A DNA stretch of 64,000 bases from assembly GCA_030407315.1 (NCBI GenBank), contig JALQPE010002448.1, forward strand, positions 1 to 64,000, given 5' to 3'. Position numbers and translations under genes: made by a program. Each line of letters starts with the position of its first letter. Position 1 is the stretch's first letter. Source of the DNA: Asparagopsis taxiformis (taxonomy: Eukaryota > Rhodophyta > Florideophyceae > Bonnemaisoniales > Bonnemaisoniaceae). This document shows positions 51,585 through 61,517 of this stretch, piece by piece. Below the pieces are notes generated by a model. The model was not told the origin of the DNA, did not search any database, and was given only the letters and a program-made list of their open reading frames with translations.

Positions 51585-53231
51585 TCACATGACGAGGGAT
51601 ATTCCAAGCTCGTCATCCTCCTGCAAAGCTTGATAGTCTTCTGTAACGTTGCAGGGAGGATCGAGGTCCTCAGTTGCTATGGAACGAATATCTGTTCTGT
51701 CGAATTTGATTGCATCATATTCGTGGGCGGATATATTCTTCTTCTTTCGAATGAAGCTGGAGAGTAGTTCGCCACCAGGAATATAGTCGCGGAGGTCAAG
51801 GCATCCGTGACTTCCAACAAGCGGGAAGCCATCTCTACCATATTCATCGGATTCTATCATTGTGCAGAATAGTGATTTTAAGCATATAGCTATCTTGTAA
51901 GAGGCAAGAATAGCTTCCGAATTGTAGCAGAGAAGATGGCGTTGAGGGCATTGGCAAAAACTGGTAAGTAGTACCATTGCAGTGGTGAGGAAGGAGAATT
52001 TGGTCAGAGCTTTTCTTTGCTGTGAGGAACGAGAAGGAGAGGAGTCGGTCACAGAGTCTTTGACAGAAACTGTATAGATGACCTGAATAATGAGCTCCTG
52101 ACAGTCGAGTGTGAAAGTATTGAAGATTCTGTCGTTTTCTTCATATACCTTGTTTGCTTCTGAACTATTCCCGTACGCCCTAGCAGTGGTAGGAATAGAA
52201 TCATTGCAACGAAGGGGAAAGTCGTTATTAAACGTCATGAACGATGCTTGATTACTATCTGGGGAGTTGTCGAGAATAACGGCGTCGAAATCTTGGTGAA
52301 GAAGAAAGAAACATGATTTGAGAAGTTCTTGTTTCAAAGTTTTTCTAGAGTTGTTAAAGAACTTTGTAAGGGCACGCAGCGCGGACGTAGCCAACATAAC
52401 GGGTCCAGTATCTGTTGCAGCAGCGATAGCGGAATTTCTGGATGTCGAGGAAGAGGCGGGGGGAGCTCGGATGGAGTCTCCATCGGTGCCGGTAGATAGT
52501 CGCTTCCGCTTTGAAGGAGGCACAACGATGTTGTCTTCGTCGGTGGGCATTGCCAGTGCAAAGGCTTCACGAAGAGCATGAGGCGGGAGGCGCACCCAGG
52601 CGGGCTTATCCTTAGTTACAGCCGTGGCGTTGCGGAGGGGGTAGCTGCGGATGGCTGTCGACATGTTGAGGTCATCCTCTTCTCCAGGGTCTACGTTGCC
52701 GGCTTTACGTGATGTAGAGTCCTTCCACCTAACGATCTGGTCGTTGGCCATTGAGAAGAAAGCGGAACCGACGATTGAGCGCTTCAAATAGACGTGCTTC
52801 TTCCCTACGGGGCTTGAAATGAGGGAACGCTTGGACTTTGCGGAGTCTGCGGTAGTGGAAGAGAATTGGGAAAAGGACAGTGCAGCGAGGATCAGAGTTG
52901 GACAGGAGTCGGAAGGATGGGAGGAACTAGAATTGCTGGTCTCGAACGGAGCGCCAGTCCTGGCCAACTCCTTGACCGTGCAGTGAGCCACGAAGCGAGA
53001 GACGGTTCCTTTGTTGCTGAAAATGCTGTTCACAAGCTGACAGGCAATATGAACATTCCTACATGGGTCCTCAGCATTGGCGGCTGGAACAGTGTTGGTA
53101 CCGGCGAGGAGGGAAGAAAGGTAACGTAGAGCGGCCAGTTCATCCTGGATGGGAGCGAGGAACTGTTGAAGAAGAGCGGAGAATCGCGCTTCAATCTCGC
53201 GGAGGAGTTCAGCATTGTTGGGAGGAGCCAT
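51585..53231 (-). CDS. Cluster B gene II, unknown protein
   Basis: An intact 548-residue frame from ATG 53,231 (CCCTCATGGCTCC). The N-terminus (AELLREIEARFSALLQQFLAPI) looks like a short coiled coil. A nuclear-type basic stretch (PSKRKRLS) lies in the middle. The C-terminal half is Cys- and Leu-rich (CQCPQRHLLCYN, CLKSLFCTMI) and ends in an acidic tail. No domain is recognised. Its upstream side faces palindrome B1. It could be a structural or DNA-binding partner of the ParB/dioxygenase genes. Confidence 0.6.
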   Translation of the reverse strand: MAPPNNAELLREIEARFSALLQQFLAPIQDELAALRYLSSLLAGTNTVPAANAEDPCRNVHIACQLVNSIFSNKGTVSRFVAHCTVKELARTGAPFETSNSSSSHPSDSCPTLILAALSFSQFSSTTADSAKSKRSLISSPVGKKHVYLKRSIVGSAFFSMANDQIVRWKDSTSRKAGNVDPGEEDDLNMSTAIRSYPLRNATAVTKDKPAWVRLPPHALREAFALAMPTDEDNIVVPPSKRKRLSTGTDGDSIRAPPASSSTSRNSAIAAATDTGPVMLATSALRALTKFFNNSRKTLKQELLKSCFFLLHQDFDAVILDNSPDSNQASFMTFNNDFPLRCNDSIPTTARAYGNSSEANKVYEENDRIFNTFTLDCQELIIQVIYTVSVKDSVTDSSPSRSSQQRKALTKFSFLTTAMVLLTSFCQCPQRHLLCYNSEAILASYKIAICLKSLFCTMIESDEYGRDGFPLVGSHGCLDLRDYIPGGELLSSFIRKKKNISAHEYDAIKFDRTDIRSIATEDLDPPCNVTEDYQALQEDDELGISLVM

Positions 53232-53350
53232 GAGGGAGAGAACGTCTTGCGAGTGAAAGGAGTGAACCGACGGAATATGCTCGGAGCAGAATGTAGTGGA
53301 GGGGACGACGAGGCAGGCAGTTTACTTCTAGGATGACCGTTACACTGGGA

Positions 53351-53526
53351 AGAGAATTGGTCGAGCAAATCTCAATCCGGCATTGCGTGGTTCCCGGATT
53401 GAGTATTGCTCGACCAATTTGTAGTTGTCATACTGAAATGAAGTATTGTCATACTGAAATTGGTCGAGCAATACTCAATCCGGGAACCACACAATGCCGG
53501 ATTGAGATTTGCTCGACCAATTCTCT
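53351..53526. repeat. Cluster-B foldback palindrome B1
   Basis: A near-perfect inverted repeat, arms about 53,351-53,424 and 53,455-53,526. Each arm is itself palindromic (TCTCAATCCGG...CCGGATTGAG). The centre holds two direct copies of TTGTCATACTGAAAT. It sits between gene II and ParB/dioxygenase paralogue 2. Confidence 0.85.
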
Positions 53527-53755
53527 TTGCAGGGCGAAGAGTGGAGACTGAAATGAGAACACCAGCGATGGACGGAGATGGAATGAGAGAAGTGGAAATG
53601 AAAAAGAAGTGTGGCAATCAGTTTAAGACATGCATTAAGACTAGCTAGGAGCAAGGAAAGGTAGAGGAAGAATAGAGAGAAACCCTGCAGAACATGATGA
53701 AGATGATGGTAGAGAGAATGGAAAGGAGGTTGGTGGGACACCATTTGATGGAGGT

Positions 53756-56700
53756 TTAGATGACTTGGACGTCGTCATGTGGAAATTTGTAGCGTTTGGG
53801 GGAGTTGTCGATGCATTGCATTTCTTCAGGAACAATGTCACCCTCGCGAACAGCTAGAGACTGAATACGGACATACTGTCCGTACGTAGAGAGCTGACCA
53901 TCATTGGGATGCATGGTTCTCATGAGAGCGTAGTCATCCCAACCGGGACCAGCATGTTCGATGTCACCGCGCATGACCATGACGGAGAAGGGGGGGATCC
54001 ATACAACCCGAGGAGGAAGAAGATGCCAAATTTTGGAGACATAGCGCGGGGCACAATTGACGTATACATGTGAGCGAGGGCGAAGGAGCACTGGAGACCC
54101 AACAGCCCCGGTGGCAATGAAGACATAGCTCGGTTCAGGGTTTGCCTCAACATTGTTCTTCCACAATTTGCCGGGGGTAGTGGGATTGAAGGCGAAGTGG
54201 GAGGCCTGGCGTTTAGTGCCATTGCCTGTAAGAAGAAGTCGAAGTCCGGACTCTTGAAACTTCAACTCCGAGCCTTCAGTATATTCACGCAGGCTGGATA
54301 TAGCAGAGCGCAGATGGAGCTGATGTCCGACAACAGCCAAAGCGACGTCCACAATGAGCTTATCTGAGAAAAGCGGCTCGTTGCAATTCTCCAGATCGTC
54401 GGTGACGGCCGAACAGGGAGTCATGTAGCGACGCTCGTTTGCACTGGTGGAAGTGTCGACGGTCGAGGTGCCAATATTGGGTATGAGCATCCAAGAGTTC
54501 TTGCTTTGATTGGTGAACATGTCTGCAAAAGACTTGCAGAGAACATCGACGGAAGCCTTGACAATGCGCTGACTGAGGATATCATCAAGAACAGCATAAC
54601 CGAGGGACTCAATGGAACCTCTTGCGCGTTCAAAGAAGATTTCCTGCTGTAGAGGCTCACTCGCCGCGGCGATAGCAATAGAGTCCTTGATGGTCTGAAT
54701 CTTCTCCACGGTGAGATAGAAACCGCTTCTATGGTTGTTTGGTAGTAGAGACGAAGCGAGGTGAACGTTGCGGGCGGCCTTCTGAGCGGAAACTTTATCC
54801 AGCACGGCAGGAGGGACGTCTTGCTGGTGGTCCTCGTTCCTAGGGTGGGGGACGCCAGAGAACGGTGCTGGAAATGCAGAATTGGTTTCCGAGCCCTTGA
54901 GTGTTTTTGTTTTCGGGACCTTCTTGGAAGCGGAGCTAGAAATCCTTTGCTTGACATTGCGTTCCGGAGTGTAAAGAGAGGTAACGTTCCTCTTCATGCG
55001 GGGACTTTTACGCACAGGAGCAGTGGATGGCATTTCCGCAACCTTCTCGGCAACCGGGGAATGGGCACTCTCCGCCACGATTCTAGGCGTGGAAGGGGGT
55101 TCCGTTGAAGCAGCAGCAGACTTGCTTCCCTTCGGAGTGGGGAGGATGGGGGATTTCCCGGCTGTAGTGCTCCTTGGGGTATTCTTTTTCGGAGTGGACT
55201 TGAGAGGAGACTTGGCAGTGCTGGGTTTGAAAGGGTCGAAAGGATCTCCTTTCCATGCTTCCTGAACGGAAACACCGGGAGGTGGGGCAAAGGAAGGAAG
55301 GTCTCCCTCATTTTTGCCATCGTAACATTTGCGAGAGCAAACCATGAGCATGTCTCTATCACCATTGTTGATGTACTTCACTGGGATGAGGTGGTGCACT
55401 CTTGGATAATCACAGAGGTTGTGAACAGCAACAGAGTTGCACGTTGTGCACTTGTGAGCTGGTTTGGATAAAGGGAGACGGCAGTGTTCCCCGAGTGCAC
55501 ACTGGAAGGGACTGCTGGGGTCACCTTCGACAGTAGTATCTCGCACGTCCGGTATGATAGCATCTTCACTGGAGGAAGGGCTATCTTCATCGGAGCCATG
55601 TTGATTATGGTCTGCAGAACCACTGAAAGCGCTCTCGAAGTTTGGAATGTTTTCATCCCTTTCAGGAGATATTCCATCGTGAACAGCTGTATCGCGACGG
55701 AGTTTCTGCTCAATGGAATGAGCGCTGTCGTTGTCGTCCGCGGGATGGTGTTTTGTCAGCCTATCACTGGCTGCATCGTCATCAATGACTGGACCTTGCG
55801 TTGGAGGGGTATTAGTGGTAGCAGGGAGAGGGGCTGGCTCGAGGCCCTCGATAGGTGTGGCAGGGGAGGGTGATGGAATGTCATCCTGCTGGGACGGTAG
55901 GGTAGGCTTGGGAGATGTGGGCGGATTCAAACGGTCGATAATGGCCTGTTTGAATCGTTGGTCACGGAGCTGTTGAGCATCCTTCGTTCTAGGCACGAGA
56001 CCTTTCTCGAACATTGTAACCTTTTCGTAAACGTAGGTAGTTGTGGAAACCTGTTCGCCATTGCGAACAAAAAGATCAGGGAGATCGTGAATGGTGGCAA
56101 TATCTACATTGAGCTGTTCTGCAGCAGTGCGCATGACCGCGGAATAATCACAGATGTTCTGCAGGTAGTCCTTGACCTTGAGATCCTTGTACTGCCCGAA
56201 AGCGAGATGTTTGGAGGGATTGTCCTTGCGGAGCTTGAGACAGGTAAGGATGAGCAGCGAAGCTCTATCCGTAGCTCGAGTGAACACGGAGTTTTTCAGT
56301 ACGCTGAAAGCAACGCCTTCCTCGTCGTCGGCACTGAAGGTCTTGAACGCTGCATAGGTCAATGGGCTGTGCATCATTTTCAACGCGACGGATGCGTATG
56401 AAATGGCCTGAGATAACTTCATTGCCATATGAAAGTGGCGCGAGTGAAGGAACATCCCGAACGTAGCAGCCGTTTTCAGCTCTGCCGTACCCATGCGTCC
56501 ATTGACAGCGTTGTACAAGCTAATGGCGCTGTGGACGCGGTCTCGAGGTCGTGTGGGAAGAACGCGATGAGACTTGGAGTTCATTCGCTGACTGATGAAG
56601 AGGAGATCTTCGAGAGTCATTTCCAAGCCATCGTTACGGCTGACAATCTGGATGGGCAAGTTGCGAAACTGCCTCTGCAGAGCCTTTGTCTTTTCGGAGA

Positions 56701-56995
56701 CATCCGTGGACGCGAGGATACGCATACCAACAGTGCGACGATGCAGTCCATCAGCAATTTCGAAACGCTTATTGCCGTTGTGCATGCGCTCGGCCACAGT
56801 GATTTGGCCGAGGCCTTTTTCCGTGTACCCATCGACGAGCATTTCCTGGAGCATGCGATCCACGTGAGCGTCGTCAACCTCGCGAGAGGTCTGCGCAGCG
56901 ACATGGGTGTCCTCGATGGACATGCGCTCGCCGCGAAAGGAGTAACTGCTCCAGACCAGTTCTTCGAAGTTGTGCTCAGGTTGCTTATCGGCCAT
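53756..56995 (-). CDS. ParB-like / dioxygenase-like fusion, paralogue 2 (HxD motif altered)
   Basis: An intact 1,079-residue frame. The ParB-like domain is near the N-terminus, with FEIADGLHRRTVG (DGLHR at 82-86) and upstream helix DDAHVDRMLQEMLVDGY. A helical region follows (LPTRPRDRVHSAISLYNAV), then a disordered linker. A Cys/His cluster at about 495-560 (CALGEHC, HKCTTC, HNLC, VCSRKCY) suggests a zinc finger. The dioxygenase-like fold is C-terminal: HFAF at 933-936, where active relatives have H-x-D; RPRSHVYVN; distal His1014 in DIEHAGPGW; and R1043. Ala935 replaces the iron-binding Asp, so iron binding and catalysis are doubtful. Start ATG is preceded by a C/T-rich leader. It is a neighbour and tandem paralogue of 57,849-60,878. 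Confidence 0.8.
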   Translation of the reverse strand: MADKQPEHNFEELVWSSYSFRGERMSIEDTHVAAQTSREVDDAHVDRMLQEMLVDGYTEKGLGQITVAERMHNGNKRFEIADGLHRRTVGMRILASTDVSEKTKALQRQFRNLPIQIVSRNDGLEMTLEDLLFISQRMNSKSHRVLPTRPRDRVHSAISLYNAVNGRMGTAELKTAATFGMFLHSRHFHMAMKLSQAISYASVALKMMHSPLTYAAFKTFSADDEEGVAFSVLKNSVFTRATDRASLLILTCLKLRKDNPSKHLAFGQYKDLKVKDYLQNICDYSAVMRTAAEQLNVDIATIHDLPDLFVRNGEQVSTTTYVYEKVTMFEKGLVPRTKDAQQLRDQRFKQAIIDRLNPPTSPKPTLPSQQDDIPSPSPATPIEGLEPAPLPATTNTPPTQGPVIDDDAASDRLTKHHPADDNDSAHSIEQKLRRDTAVHDGISPERDENIPNFESAFSGSADHNQHGSDEDSPSSSEDAIIPDVRDTTVEGDPSSPFQCALGEHCRLPLSKPAHKCTTCNSVAVHNLCDYPRVHHLIPVKYINNGDRDMLMVCSRKCYDGKNEGDLPSFAPPPGVSVQEAWKGDPFDPFKPSTAKSPLKSTPKKNTPRSTTAGKSPILPTPKGSKSAAASTEPPSTPRIVAESAHSPVAEKVAEMPSTAPVRKSPRMKRNVTSLYTPERNVKQRISSSASKKVPKTKTLKGSETNSAFPAPFSGVPHPRNEDHQQDVPPAVLDKVSAQKAARNVHLASSLLPNNHRSGFYLTVEKIQTIKDSIAIAAASEPLQQEIFFERARGSIESLGYAVLDDILSQRIVKASVDVLCKSFADMFTNQSKNSWMLIPNIGTSTVDTSTSANERRYMTPCSAVTDDLENCNEPLFSDKLIVDVALAVVGHQLHLRSAISSLREYTEGSELKFQESGLRLLLTGNGTKRQASHFAFNPTTPGKLWKNNVEANPEPSYVFIATGAVGSPVLLRPRSHVYVNCAPRYVSKIWHLLPPRVVWIPPFSVMVMRGDIEHAGPGWDDYALMRTMHPNDGQLSTYGQYVRIQSLAVREGDIVPEEMQCIDNSPKRYKFPHDDVQVI

Positions 56996-57070
56996 TGTGC
57001 GTGGTTGGAAGAGTGAGAACGTAAAAGGGCGGAGAGGTGGAGAGAGGGAGATGGAGAGAGAGAAATGTAA
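56996..57070 (-). promoter_or_regulatory. C/T-rich leader of paralogue 2
   Basis: On the coding strand the bases just before the ATG are rich in CTCTCC/TCTCT runs, as before paralogue 3 and gene V. Likely 5' UTR or initiator region. Confidence 0.45.
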
Positions 57071-57230
57071 CGGAGAAAGAGCTTTGCTGTACAGAGCAAG
57101 GGTTGAATGCCGGGAGATGGTGACAGGACCTCTGCTTTTAAAAATAAAATTGGCCGTATTTCATTTAGGGCATTGAGGGACATGTCACGTGTCAGGCACG
57201 CATTAATCACAGCTATACTTACCGGGCTTC

Positions 57231-57574
57231 CTCGAGCAATACTCAATCCGGGGTACGAATTAGTTCGGATTGAGTATTGCTCGAGCAAGTTCTGGGGGCC
57301 AAAATGGCCGAAATTGGGCGGAAATAATTTCTGAAAAAATATTTTCAATTTTCGCGGGCCAAGTGTCCGCCAGAAATTGCTCGAGCAATACTCAATCCGA
57401 ACTAATTCGTACCCCGGATTGAGTATTGCTCGAGTAATTTCTGGCGGCCAAAACAACTGAGAATATTTTTTCAGAAATTATTTCGGACAAATTTCGGCCA
57501 TTTTGGCCACGAGAAATTGCTCGAGCAATACTCAATCCGAACTAATCCGTACCCCGGATTGAGTATTGCTCGAG
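57231..57574. repeat. Cluster-B nested foldback array B2 (three hairpin modules)
   Basis: Three 55-bp hairpins (57,231-57,285, 57,380-57,434, 57,520-57,574) share 20-bp arms, CTCGAGCAATACTCAATCCG and its complement. The loop of module 1 is the reverse complement of the loops of modules 2 and 3. The spacer between modules 2 and 3 is an imperfect reverse complement of the spacer between 1 and 2. The whole therefore folds as one large hairpin with module 2 at its tip. It is followed by GTCCAGTATGACAA, the B-family end. Confidence 0.9.
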
Positions 57575-57848
57575 CAAGTCCAGTATGACAAGTCTGCCCC
57601 AGGAGGCTCTGAAGCAGATATGGGTCTCCCCGAGTAGTACTGCTGCTGCCTCTGCTACACCAAGGCTGTCCTCGTCCGTTAACTAGGAGTAGAAGTATTA
57701 GGCAATAGGGGTAATACCCCAAGGTATAGCGTAGTATAGGCCTATAGTACTGCTAGCTTAGTAGGTATGGAGATGCTGTTCAATAGTGAGATGTTTATGA
57801 GTTAGAAGAGTTAGTTCTAGCTGCATGCTAAGTACTCTAGAACTAAAC
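57575..57848. other. 3' flank of paralogue 3
   Basis: No gene seen. It holds the right end of B2 and the presumed 3' UTR of the gene ending at 57,849. Confidence 0.4.
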
Positions 57849-60800
57849 TTACTCTTCACTTTCTGTTTCTTCACTATCAGAAGACGAATTGCTACTACTA
57901 CTGGGGCTCCCCGGCGGGCTGCCATCTTCGCTCCCGTCCTGGTTGCCCTGTTCACCACCATCTTGGCTGCCGTCGTCGCTCTCCTCCTCGCTGTCTGACG
58001 AACTTGGCGGAACGTAGGCGGAGTCGTACGGCACGATGTACGGTGCAGGTCCACCAGGTGTGAACACGAGATCGTTGACCATCGACTCCCCTTCACGAAT
58101 TGCCATGGTGTGAATGCGGAGGTAATGTCCATAGATATTACGGGGGTCACGCTCTCCACCCGCCGATTCCAGGTCGATACCGTCGAATTCCTTGGTATTC
58201 TCCCTGTGGTCGGACCATCCAGGACCAGCGTGTTCCAAATCACCACGGCTGAACATGACGGAGAACGGCGGGATGTGAACGACCTTAGCGTTCAGAGCTG
58301 GCAATAGCTGTGAAGCCATACTTGTAGGCCCGTTCAGGTAGACGTGCGAACGCGGGCGAACGAGGAGGCAAGAGCTGACTGCACCAGTCGCCAGGATGGC
58401 GAAGTTTGGGTTCGGCATTGGCGTTCCCCAATACTTCTTCTTGTCCTTCTTGTCCGGACCTGGATACATGAAGTCCAGATGCGGCACCTGCCGTTTGCAG
58501 TCCTCGCCAGTCAGGAGAAGGCGCAGTCCTGACTTGGCAAAGGAGAGCTTTGTACCCGGTTGGCATTTGCGAGCACTGTCTAGCTCGTACTGGACGAACA
58601 GCATGTCTCCGACCATTGCCAGTGCAACATCGACAATGAGCTTGGCCTTGAAGGTCTCGGGGTCTTTGTTCTCCAGCATGTCGGTGACTGAGGCACAGGA
58701 AGTCATGTAGCGGTCATGATTCTTCCCGTCGTACGGATGGGGCTTGATTTTGTTCCCGTCACCGTCGACCAACCCTGAAGGCTCCTTGTTCAGGATTTTT
58801 CCCCAGACACCTTCAGCCTTGTCGGTGAACTTGTCAGCGAACGACCGGCAAAGTGTGTCGACAGCTTCCTTGACGATGCCCTGGGAGAATATGTCCTGTA
58901 GACAAACATACCCAACGGAGTCCATGAAGCCCCGTGCTCGCTCGAACACTCGTGTTCGATCGGATGCATTGCCGCCAACTGCAGACATAATGGACCCGTT
59001 GATGGCCATGATGTCCGTGTCCGTCAGGTAGAACCCGCTTCTATGCTCCGGGTGGAGCAGAGAAGACGCCGATTGCACTCTTTCCTTTGCAGTACCGGCG
59101 GGGACATTTCTGAGAACTGCAGCTGGGACAGCCTGCTGGGCATCCTCGTATCGGTGGACTTGGAATGCACCGTACGTCTCAGGGACATCATCCATGGCCA
59201 CGTCACTTCCCTCATCATCCGAAACCTCGACTACTGACTCGATTTCGATAATCTCGACGTCGTCACTACCAGCATCAGAGTATTCATCACTGGATACCTG
59301 TGCGGCCTTCCCCTGCTCGCGTTGGATGCGAGCCATGAGACGGGAGCTTTGACGACGCCCTGCCTGGCCACTTCCTCGCCCTCGCTGACCGCTGCCCTCC
59401 GGGGTGCTTCTGAATCTGTTTGCAGAGCCCGGTGACGTGACGGAAGCGGGTGCGAAATCACTCTTGCGTTTCACATTGCGGGTGAAATCCGGACCGGAGT
59501 CCGAACGCCTCCTGCGCCCAGCCTGCTTCGTGCGACGCGAGGTGGGCGACTTTGTGCGAACAGGAGGCGTCGCAAGAGGATTGGGAGTATGTGAGGGCGA
59601 AGAGGTGGCAGGAGGGGTGGCGAGAGATGGGCCAAGAGGGAGCGGCTCTTCTTCGTCCGAGCTGTTGTCCATGTTGACATCCGCATCACCTTGTGCGGCG
59701 GAGCCAGAGGCTGCACCAGCAGGTTGGCGAGAGGCGGGATTGTCGACAGGATCCTGTGCCGAAGAAGATGAGGGGGCGGGGGGAGTGGGGCGCCTTGGGG
59801 GTTTCGGTACAGGCTTGTACCGGTCGTTGAAGAGTTTTTCGAACGACTCCATGCGGGCATTCTGGGCCGACGGGGAACGAGCGTCAGGGTGCTCAAACTC
59901 GGTGACAAACCCGTAAACGACGTCCACAGTGGAGAATGAGGCATTGCCACTGACGCGGAGGTCAGGGATGCTGTACAGCTCAGCGATGTCCTTCTCGAAC
60001 CGGTCGGCCAGATTGCGCATACAGGTGTAATACGCCCGGATGTTGAGGAGGTACTCCCTCACGAGAAGCTTGATTCGTCCAAAGGCCTGATGCCTCGAAG
60101 CGTACTTCTTGCGAAGCATGAGGCAGTCGAGCATCAGGAGAGAGGCTCGGTCATGCGCACTGGTGAAGGCGCTGTTCTTGAGAATGACGAGTGCAACGTC
60201 GTCGTTAACACTGCCAATGACCTTGAACGCCTCGTACGTCAACGGGCTTGACATCATCTTCAGGGAAACCGTGGCGTAGCTCAATGCCTTCGCCTTGTGG
60301 ACTGAACCGAACAAGCGGTGTTCCAAGTACGATGCGAATGCGGCCGCCGTCTTGAGCTCCACACCGGCAAACTTCCCACCGACAGCGTTGTACATGCTGA
60401 TAGCGGTGTGTACAAAGTCGCGAGGCCTGGTGGGAAGGACCCTGTGTGCCTTGGCATTGAGCGCCTGGCTAAGGAACAACAAGTCCTCGGTGACTAGGTC
60501 CTTGTTGTCCTTGCGAGACACGATGCTAACCGGGAGGGCAAGGAACGTGTCGCGGAGAATAGTCGCCTTCTCGCTATCGTCGTCAGAGGCGACGGCCCTT
60601 TTCCCGACAGCGTGGCGGTGAAGCCCGTCGCAGATCTCGTAGCGCGCAATGGTGTTTCCACCGACGGTGCGCGAGATTTTTCCGACTGTGATGAGACCCA
60701 GCGCGTGCTTAGGGTACCCATCGCGGAGCATCTCTTGGTACATGGCGTCGACGTGGGCCATGTCCACTTCGCGAGATTGCTGGTCGGAGACGAAAATGTC

Positions 60801-60878
60801 ATTGACCGACAGCGTGCCATTTTCCATGGTGTACATGGACAGCTCAAGTTTATCGAAAACTTTCCTGGCGTTACGCAT
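57849..60878 (-). CDS. ParB-like / 2OG-Fe(II) dioxygenase-like fusion, paralogue 3 (motifs complete)
   Basis: I start at ATG 60,878 (MRNARKVFDKLEL). The frame stays open upstream, but that part translates the C/T-rich leader as S/L/P runs. The product has 1,009 residues: ParB-like domain with REVDMAHVDAMYQEM and YEICDGLHRHAVG (DGLHR 84-88), a helical domain to about 330, and a long P/S/R-rich acidic linker. The C-terminal oxygenase fold has HLDF (H800, D802), RPRSHVYLN, distal H883 in DLEHAGPGW and YLRIH (R921), then an acidic S/D/E tail. All iron ligands are present, so this is the best candidate for an active enzyme. Substrate is unknown; a nucleic-acid base is a reasonable guess because of the ParB-like module. 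Confidence 0.82.
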   Translation of the reverse strand: MRNARKVFDKLELSMYTMENGTLSVNDIFVSDQQSREVDMAHVDAMYQEMLRDGYPKHALGLITVGKISRTVGGNTIARYEICDGLHRHAVGKRAVASDDDSEKATILRDTFLALPVSIVSRKDNKDLVTEDLLFLSQALNAKAHRVLPTRPRDFVHTAISMYNAVGGKFAGVELKTAAAFASYLEHRLFGSVHKAKALSYATVSLKMMSSPLTYEAFKVIGSVNDDVALVILKNSAFTSAHDRASLLMLDCLMLRKKYASRHQAFGRIKLLVREYLLNIRAYYTCMRNLADRFEKDIAELYSIPDLRVSGNASFSTVDVVYGFVTEFEHPDARSPSAQNARMESFEKLFNDRYKPVPKPPRRPTPPAPSSSSAQDPVDNPASRQPAGAASGSAAQGDADVNMDNSSDEEEPLPLGPSLATPPATSSPSHTPNPLATPPVRTKSPTSRRTKQAGRRRRSDSGPDFTRNVKRKSDFAPASVTSPGSANRFRSTPEGSGQRGRGSGQAGRRQSSRLMARIQREQGKAAQVSSDEYSDAGSDDVEIIEIESVVEVSDDEGSDVAMDDVPETYGAFQVHRYEDAQQAVPAAVLRNVPAGTAKERVQSASSLLHPEHRSGFYLTDTDIMAINGSIMSAVGGNASDRTRVFERARGFMDSVGYVCLQDIFSQGIVKEAVDTLCRSFADKFTDKAEGVWGKILNKEPSGLVDGDGNKIKPHPYDGKNHDRYMTSCASVTDMLENKDPETFKAKLIVDVALAMVGDMLFVQYELDSARKCQPGTKLSFAKSGLRLLLTGEDCKRQVPHLDFMYPGPDKKDKKKYWGTPMPNPNFAILATGAVSSCLLVRPRSHVYLNGPTSMASQLLPALNAKVVHIPPFSVMFSRGDLEHAGPGWSDHRENTKEFDGIDLESAGGERDPRNIYGHYLRIHTMAIREGESMVNDLVFTPGGPAPYIVPYDSAYVPPSSSDSEEESDDGSQDGGEQGNQDGSEDGSPPGSPSSSSNSSSDSEETESEE

Positions 60879-60975
60879 TTTGGTTTGGGTGGTGTGGTTG
60901 GCGGGGGGGAGAGCGGGAGATAGAGATGGAAATGGAGAAAGAGAGAGAGAGTGAGAGAGAGTGAGAAGTGAGAAG
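60879..60975 (-). promoter_or_regulatory. C/T-rich leader of paralogue 3
   Basis: The coding strand upstream of the ATG is a long run of TCTCTC and CTCTTTCTCC words ending CCACCCAAACCAAAATG. Likely 5' UTR/initiator. Its translation in frame caused the apparent N-terminal extension. Confidence 0.5.
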
Positions 60976-61093
60976 AGCGGAAGCTGAGGTTGCGGTGACA
61001 CGCGTAGTACGGTACCAGTCGTCAGGCTTTGGCATACCTCGTTTAATAGGGAAAAATGAAAATGAACGGTTTTTATGATATATCCATCATTAT

Positions 61094-61171
61094 TTGTCAT
61101 ACCAAAATTGCTCGAGCAAGACTCAATCCGAACTAATTCTTACCCCGGATTGAGTATTGCTCGAGCAAGTC
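61094..61171. repeat. Cluster-B palindrome B3 (single hairpin)
   Basis: One B-family module: TTGTCAT end, then GCTCGAGCAAGACTCAATCC and its complement around an AACTAATTCTTACCC loop. It lies upstream of paralogue 3. Confidence 0.85.
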
Positions 61172-61517
61172 GACCCCTCCAAATCGTGCGGAAACAGCGA
61201 TTTCGTCATCTCTCTCAAACAGCCTTGCTGGAACCATACCTCAAACCCGCTTATCGATACTGACCCTTCCAAATTCAAAATGAAGTGGGAGCATGGATGG
61301 CCATTGACATTTTGAATTCAAACTAATAAGCGGTCTTGGCTCTACCCGTTGATGGACTTGGTCACCAGGTCCCACCCGGTAGCCCACGCATGGTTGGTTC
61401 AATTTTTTCACCCGGCAAGGTGCCCCTGAGCATGTCTGACAGCACATGATTCCTGGAAGACTAGTATTATTACTCGAGGGTGCCAGCTGGAGGGGTGTGG
61501 TGGCGTTTCCGTGACAT
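61172..61517. other. No gene; contains a small inverted repeat
   Basis: No coding region supported. CCTTCCAAATTCAAAATG near 61,264 is partly reversed as CATTTTGAATTC near 61,307. Confidence 0.4.

Noticed and set aside
57231..57574. CRISPR-like array (regularly spaced palindromic repeats)
   Set aside because: Only three modules, spacers are inverted copies of each other, no cas genes, and the DNA is eukaryotic.
60879..61100. N-terminal extension of paralogue 3 upstream of 60,878
   Set aside because: It translates the pyrimidine-rich leader and promoter as S/L/P runs and has no counterpart in paralogues 1 and 2.
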